A stretch of 9,766 bases of DNA, taken from positions 1 to 9,766 of the forward strand of contig DDSR01000001.1 in the NCBI GenBank assembly GCA_002343455.1, written 5' to 3'. The position numbers and the translations under genes are program-made. The stretch is from Deltaproteobacteria bacterium UBA2385. Lineage in GTDB: Bacteria > Myxococcota_A > UBA796 > UBA2385. The notes under the pieces were generated by a model. The model did not search any database. It saw only the letters and a list, made by a program, of their open reading frames with translations, and was not told the origin of the DNA. Below, one piece after another: positions 6,419 to 9,766 of the stretch. Within the stretch, counting starts at the first letter, position 1. The number at the start of each line of letters is the position of its first letter.

Positions 6419-7870
6419 TCAGGATCCCAGGGCTGCCGGGGCGGGTTGAGGTCGAAACGCGGGGTCGGCCGGACGCAGCGCCTGCTCGAGATGTGCGAGC
6501 GCCGCTGGGAGATCCAGGACTCCGGCCCCGCAGCCGGTGGATCGGGTCCCAGGTGGGAAAGGACGGGCCGAACCCACCAGGCAGGCGCGGGCCAGCGAGG
6601 GGGTCAGCGCGCGGCTCAGGCGCGCCGCTCGGGCGGCGAGCAGGGCGCAGGCGGCGGTGACGAACGGGGCGGCGAAGCTGGTGCCGGTCTGGCGGCCGTA
6701 GCCGCGCAAGGCCAGGGTGGGGATGTCCACGCCAGGCGCGCACAGGCTGACGTGCTCGCCGCGGGTGCTGAAGCGCGTGGGGCGCCCGTCGGCGCCGACC
6801 GCGCCGACCGCGATCACGCCGGGCATGCAGGCGGGGTAGTACTGCTCTTCCAGGCCGCTGTTGCCGCTGGCGGCCACCAGGATGCAGCCCCTGCCCAGGG
6901 CGTAGCGGACGGCGAGCTCATGGGGCAGGGGATCGTCGTCGCGCAGGGCGGCGGCGGGCGTTCCAAACGAGAGGTTCAGGACCCGTGCGCCCAGGTCGAC
7001 CGCGGCCTTGACCCCTTCGTCGATGTCGGCGATGGAGCCGATCGCGGTCACGACCTCGCGGTCGACATAGCGAGCGGCGGCCAGCACACGCACGGGCAGG
7101 ACCCGGCAGGCTCCTCCCAGCCCGTCTGGGACCGCTCCTCCGCGCGAGGCGACGATTCCGGCGCAGCCGGTGCCGTGACCCACCTCGTCCTCGGGGCTGT
7201 CGTCGGGCTCCTCCAGGTCGCCGAAGAACTCGATCCCGCGGCTGACCCGCTGGGCGGAGACCTGGACGGTGTCTCGACCCGGCCGCAGGTAGCCGCGCAG
7301 GTCGGGGTGGTCCATGGCGACCCCGCTGTCGACGATCGCGACGATCAAGGCGGAGTCCCCGGGCTCGCGGGCCCGGGCGGCCTCGGCGCCGATCATGGAC
7401 CAGGCCCAGAGCGGATCGGCCAGGGGCTCCTCCCTCCCCTCGCCCTGGCTGAAGGGCGTGCTGCACAGGTAGTTGGGGCTGACGCTCTCCACGACGCCCA
7501 CCTCGCGCAGCGCGCTCATCACCGCGACCACCGGCGCGTCGGGATCGAGGTGGACCCTGTACGTCCGGGACAGTCCCAGCGTCTGCTCGAGGTCATCCCA
7601 GCCCGGCGCCCGCTCGCGGGGGCTGCCGATCGCCCGGGCGGGATCGTAGACGATGCTGGTCCGCATCGAGGGGCTCCAGCGGAGGATGGCGCGATCGACG
7701 GGCCCCCCATCGAGCTTCATGGCGGCGGGGTGGATGTTCTGCCGGACGAGGCGCTGGCTGGGCAGGTCATCGGGCCCCTCGCCCGGTCGCAGGCGCACCA
7801 GCACCTGTCCGCGCAGGGCCGTGCGGCTGTCCTCTGGACGCCAGGGGTGGCGGGGGGCCGTCTGGATCAC
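6419..7870 (-). CDS. Subtilisin-family (S8) serine protease, apparently cytoplasmic
   Basis: Protein of 483 residues starting at GTG 7870-7868, overlapping the preceding stop as GTGA, behind a G-rich stretch that is only a weak ribosome site. The S8 triad is complete: Asp181 in VAIVDSGVAMDHPDL, His232 in VGHGTGCAGIVAS, Ser398 in GTSFAAP, with oxyanion Asn337 in AASGNSG. The catalytic domain spans about 155-460. Residues about 20-136 look like an N-terminal prodomain: QVLVRLRPG at 22-30 and a final VGVVESVSPNYL (124-135), as is usual for inhibitory propeptides. No hydrophobic signal sequence precedes it (the start is MIQTAPRHPWRPEDS), so an intracellular role is likely unless an unusual export route is used. 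C-terminus is a short Pro/Ala-rich tail. It probably cleaves a product of this operon, or matures it; the target is unknown. Confidence 0.93.
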   Translation of the reverse strand: MIQTAPRHPWRPEDSRTALRGQVLVRLRPGEGPDDLPSQRLVRQNIHPAAMKLDGGPVDRAILRWSPSMRTSIVYDPARAIGSPRERAPGWDDLEQTLGLSRTYRVHLDPDAPVVAVMSALREVGVVESVSPNYLCSTPFSQGEGREEPLADPLWAWSMIGAEAARAREPGDSALIVAIVDSGVAMDHPDLRGYLRPGRDTVQVSAQRVSRGIEFFGDLEEPDDSPEDEVGHGTGCAGIVASRGGAVPDGLGGACRVLPVRVLAAARYVDREVVTAIGSIADIDEGVKAAVDLGARVLNLSFGTPAAALRDDDPLPHELAVRYALGRGCILVAASGNSGLEEQYYPACMPGVIAVGAVGADGRPTRFSTRGEHVSLCAPGVDIPTLALRGYGRQTGTSFAAPFVTAACALLAARAARLSRALTPSLARACLVGSARPFPPGTRSTGCGAGVLDLPAALAHLEQALRPADPAFRPQPAPAALGS

Positions 7871-8676
7871 CGCCCACCCCCGGCGCTCATCGACCAGGGG
7901 TCGACCGTCGCGGCCGTGGGGGCCGGCTCGCGCCCCTCGCCGGTGTAGAAGAAGCCCGTGGCCATGGCCGAGCCGATCCGGACCTCGATCTGTCCTTCAC
8001 GATGGTGCGAGAGGGGGCGGACCAGCAGCTCGTTGGGATGGGCCTCGACCACCTCGACGGGCTCGCCGCGCAGGCGAACCTCGGGTCGCTCCTTGCCGGC
8101 CAGGTTGACCCCCTGGATGCGCAGGAGCGTGCGACCGTCGGGTTCCTCGATCACCTCGTGGGCGAGGACCGCGGGCTGGGCGGCGGAGCGCAGGGCGGCC
8201 TGCAGCCTCATCACCGGGATCCCGAGGTAGGCCTCGACCTCGACCGGGCTGGCGCCGCTGCTCAGGCGCTTGAGCTGGCCCACGGTGCGAACGCCCGCCA
8301 GGTCGAGCTGGCGCCGCTGCTCCGGGCTGAGGCTCCCTCCCAGCTCGCCCAGCCCCCGCGGATCGTCGTCGGACTGGAAGGCGATGGTGTTCTCTTCGAC
8401 CATCTCACGGGTGATGCTGGTGAAGCTGAGCTTGACCAGGCTGGCCCCGGTCTCGTTGGGGCCGGCGTTCCGGATGCGCAGCACGCCGTCGTTGCCGACC
8501 TCCCAGAAGACGTGGAGGTCGACGGCCATGTCGCGCAGGGCGAAGGTGAGCGGACGACCGGATCGTGCCTTCATCGCCAGCGCGTCCTGGGCGCGATCGA
8601 GCTGGGCCGTCAGGGCCTGCACGAACTGCTCCAGGGTCAGGGCGGAGGCCGAGGGCCGGTCGGCGCGGGTGCTCAT
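7867..8676 (-). CDS. Multidomain protein: small alpha/beta domain, helix-hairpin-helix-like segment, IPT/TIG-like domain
   Basis: Protein of 269 residues. ATG 8676-8674 is preferred since it overlaps the upstream stop as ATGA; the frame stays open further upstream, but there it runs antisense to no motif and across the 87-residue gene. Three parts are seen: residues 14-92, a helix followed by strands (LTLEQFVQALTAQ, then LTFALRDMAVDLHVFWEV and LVKLSFTSIT), loosely like trypsin-co-occurring (Trypco2) domains; residues about 117-165, a helix-hairpin-helix-like module (LDLAGVRTVGQLKRL, VEAYLGIPVMRLQAAL) of the DUF4332 or RNA polymerase alpha C-terminal type; and residues about 184-245, a strand-rich segment (LLRIQGVNLAG, PEVRLRGEPVEVVEAHPNEL, GQIEVRIGSAMATGFF) like an IPT/TIG immunoglobulin-type domain. 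No catalytic motif, no signal peptide. This reads as a binding or adaptor protein. Domain names are by pattern only. Confidence 0.8.
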   Translation of the reverse strand: MSTRADRPSASALTLEQFVQALTAQLDRAQDALAMKARSGRPLTFALRDMAVDLHVFWEVGNDGVLRIRNAGPNETGASLVKLSFTSITREMVEENTIAFQSDDDPRGLGELGGSLSPEQRRQLDLAGVRTVGQLKRLSSGASPVEVEAYLGIPVMRLQAALRSAAQPAVLAHEVIEEPDGRTLLRIQGVNLAGKERPEVRLRGEPVEVVEAHPNELLVRPLSHHREGQIEVRIGSAMATGFFYTGEGREPAPTAATVDPWSMSAGGGR

Positions 8677-8936
8677 CGGGAGCGCCTGGGGGGTGGGAGG
8701 GCTTCGGCGCCCAGGGGCAGCGCCCAGGTGGCACGGATGCGGGAGTGGGGCCGGTCGAAGCCGCTGGCCCACAGGCCGCGGGGAGGGCTCACCTGCATCC
8801 CGTCGGACCGCAGCCGCGCGTCGATGGGCAGCTCGACGCTGGCGTCGGTGATCGACATCGCCTGGGCCTGGTCCTCGGGCAGGGCCTCGTGGAAGCCGCG
8901 GGCGAGGTCGTCGAGCAGCTGATCGAGGGGCCTCAC
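8673..8936 (-). CDS. 87-residue protein, possibly a stand-alone copy of the N-terminal domain of its neighbour
   Basis: Starts at GTG 8936-8934, which forms GTGA with the stop of P3, with GGAGG at 8947-8943 six bases upstream; ends at TGA 8675-8673, overlapping the next start by ATGA. Layout: an N-terminal helix (LDQLLDDLARGFHEAL, residues 4-19) followed by strands MSITDASVELPIDARLRSDG (27-46) and SRIRATWALPL (65-75), ending in a basic Pro-rich tail. Helix, V-x-L strand and final S-x-(I/V)-(R/K) strand fall in the same order as in residues 14-92 of the 269-residue neighbour, suggesting common ancestry, although identity is low. Both flanking overlaps and a good ribosome site make the gene real despite its size. 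Function unknown. Confidence 0.75.
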   Translation of the reverse strand: MRPLDQLLDDLARGFHEALPEDQAQAMSITDASVELPIDARLRSDGMQVSPPRGLWASGFDRPHSRIRATWALPLGAEALPPPRRSR

Positions 8937-9766
8937 TGTCCACCTCCGTCCGAGCCGGCGCTCGGGGCACCGGCAGGCAGGGCCGCCGTCCCGGGTCCGG
9001 GCGCGAGGGGGGCCGCCGATCCGGCCGGCCTGGCGTGACGGTTGATGAGCTGGATGGCTGGCGTGTCGGCGAACTGGTTCAGGTCGAAGGTCTCGCTGCG
9101 GAAGCGGATCTGCACCTCTCCCATCAGGTCCGCCTTGATCCCGATGTCGGCCTGCGCGTTGACGCTGACGGTGGAGACCATGGTCTGGGCGGCGACCCCC
9201 GAGTTGGTCCCGCGTTGGGCGATGCTGCCCTGCGTCCCGCTCCCGCCGGCCGAGACCTCGGCGTTGACGACCTCGCGGGCCTTGGCGTGGAACTGCATCC
9301 GGGCCTTGATCTGTCCGTCTTCGACGACGATGCGGTTGATGCCCATCAGGACCATGGTGGCCAGGGTCTGCATCCGCTCTTCGGCCAGGCGCTGCCGGCT
9401 CGCGTCGAGCAGGGGGCCCTCGAGCAGGTCGACCGTCAGCTCCTGCTCGGCGAGGCCGTACTCGGCGAGCCAGGCGGGAGAGCCGGGGGTGCGGCTGCGC
9501 GGCTGCAGGCGCGGCTCGCCGGCCTCTCCGGTCGCCGGCAGCAGGATGCGGATGTCGGCGGGGTGCCGTCCGGCCAGCCAGTCGCGGGCCTGGTTGGGGC
9601 TGACGTTGTCGCGCGCGAAATCCGAGACCGAGCTCGCCAGGCTGGCGACCAGGTCGGCGTACTGGCGGACCTGCTGGGCGGTGGCGTCGACGATCGCCTG
9701 GAAGGTGCCCTGCACGAGGCCCGCGACGAAGGCGGGGAAGTCCACGGCGTCCAGCGCGGCCCGGGC
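8933..9766 (-). CDS. Family P protein, copy P3, N-terminus beyond the window
   Basis: The frame is open to the right edge: 277 residues are visible, starting ARAALDAVDFPAFVAGLVQG. A GTG at 9745 is inside the conserved helical block and is not the start, by comparison with P1 and P2, which have about 130 more residues before this point. Shared elements: VDFPAFVAGLVQGTFQAIVD, the NQARDWL element, TMVLMGINRIVVEDGQIKAR and MGEVQIRFRSETFDLN. Differences from P1 and P2: a shorter, Gly/Ser/Thr-rich variable stretch, no basic run before the final strands, and a Pro/Ala/Gly-rich tail (last 35 residues). It is the first gene of the window in transcription order and overlaps the 87-residue gene by GTGA. 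Confidence 0.85.
   Translation of the reverse strand, partial: ARAALDAVDFPAFVAGLVQGTFQAIVDATAQQVRQYADLVASLASSVSDFARDNVSPNQARDWLAGRHPADIRILLPATGEAGEPRLQPRSRTPGSPAWLAEYGLAEQELTVDLLEGPLLDASRQRLAEERMQTLATMVLMGINRIVVEDGQIKARMQFHAKAREVVNAEVSAGGSGTQGSIAQRGTNSGVAAQTMVSTVSVNAQADIGIKADLMGEVQIRFRSETFDLNQFADTPAIQLINRHARPAGSAAPLAPGPGTAALPAGAPSAGSDGGGQ
8943..8947 (-). promoter_or_regulatory. Ribosome binding site supporting the GTG start of the 87-residue gene
   Basis: GGAGG on the minus strand, six bases before GTG 8936. It lies inside the 3' end of P3, so the small gene has its own initiation signal in addition to the GTGA overlap. Confidence 0.65.

Noticed and set aside
2583..6449. A plus-strand open frame of 1288 codons, plus other long plus-strand frames at 230-1633, 1360-2601 and 6446-7948
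   Set aside because: They lie antisense to well-supported minus-strand genes with known motifs and ribosome sites, and their translations are Gly/Ala/Val/His/Asp-rich without domains. Stop codons are rare on both strands in such GC-rich coding DNA.
6360..6743. Upstream extension of the 543-residue gene to 6743
   Set aside because: It would run out of frame through the end of the subtilase gene; AGGAGG before ATG 6359 gives a better start.
8677..8970. Upstream extension of the 269-residue gene to 8970 (367 codons)
   Set aside because: The added part is Arg/Pro-rich and covers the 87-residue gene in another frame; the ATG at 8676 overlaps the preceding stop as all other genes here do.

Overview
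The window is very GC-rich, wholly bacterial-looking DNA (ATG and GTG starts, Shine-Dalgarno sites, overlapping stop/start codons). Nothing in it fixes the taxon; base composition and gene style would suit Myxococcota, Actinomycetota or a similar high-GC lineage. It holds ten co-oriented genes, all on the minus strand, so transcription runs from the right edge to the left edge. Both end genes are cut by the window. Coding density is near total: six of the nine junctions are 1-4 base overlaps (ATGA, GTGA or TGATG) and the others are gaps of only 21, 45 and 59 bases. I see no terminator, promoter, tRNA, rRNA, CRISPR array or mobile element, so this looks like the interior of one long polycistron.

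Layout in transcription order (right to left): a 5'-truncated member of an unknown family (called family P here; copy P3, 8933-9766); an 87-residue small protein (8673-8936); a 269-residue multidomain protein with a helix-hairpin-helix-like and an IPT/TIG-like segment (7867-8676); a subtilisin-family serine protease with an intact catalytic triad and no signal peptide (6419-7870); a 543-residue protein I do not recognise (4728-6359); a DMATS/ABBA-type aromatic prenyltransferase (3612-4706); two more full-length family P proteins, P2 (2352-3566) and P1 (1162-2355); a 307-residue helical unknown (242-1165); and the start of another small helical protein (1-242).

The most notable points are the three family P paralogues in one operon, with a strongly conserved helical motif, a conserved 'MGINRIVV' strand region and a conserved C-terminal 'GEV(R/Q)(V/I)xFxSET' motif; and the presence among them of an indole-prenyltransferase-like enzyme and an apparently cytoplasmic subtilase. 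No secretion, polyketide or peptide-synthetase gene is visible. The combination of protease and prenyltransferase recalls cyanobactin clusters, but no precursor peptide can be seen, so that parallel is speculative. The job of the whole locus is unknown; it looks like an undescribed multi-protein system built around family P.
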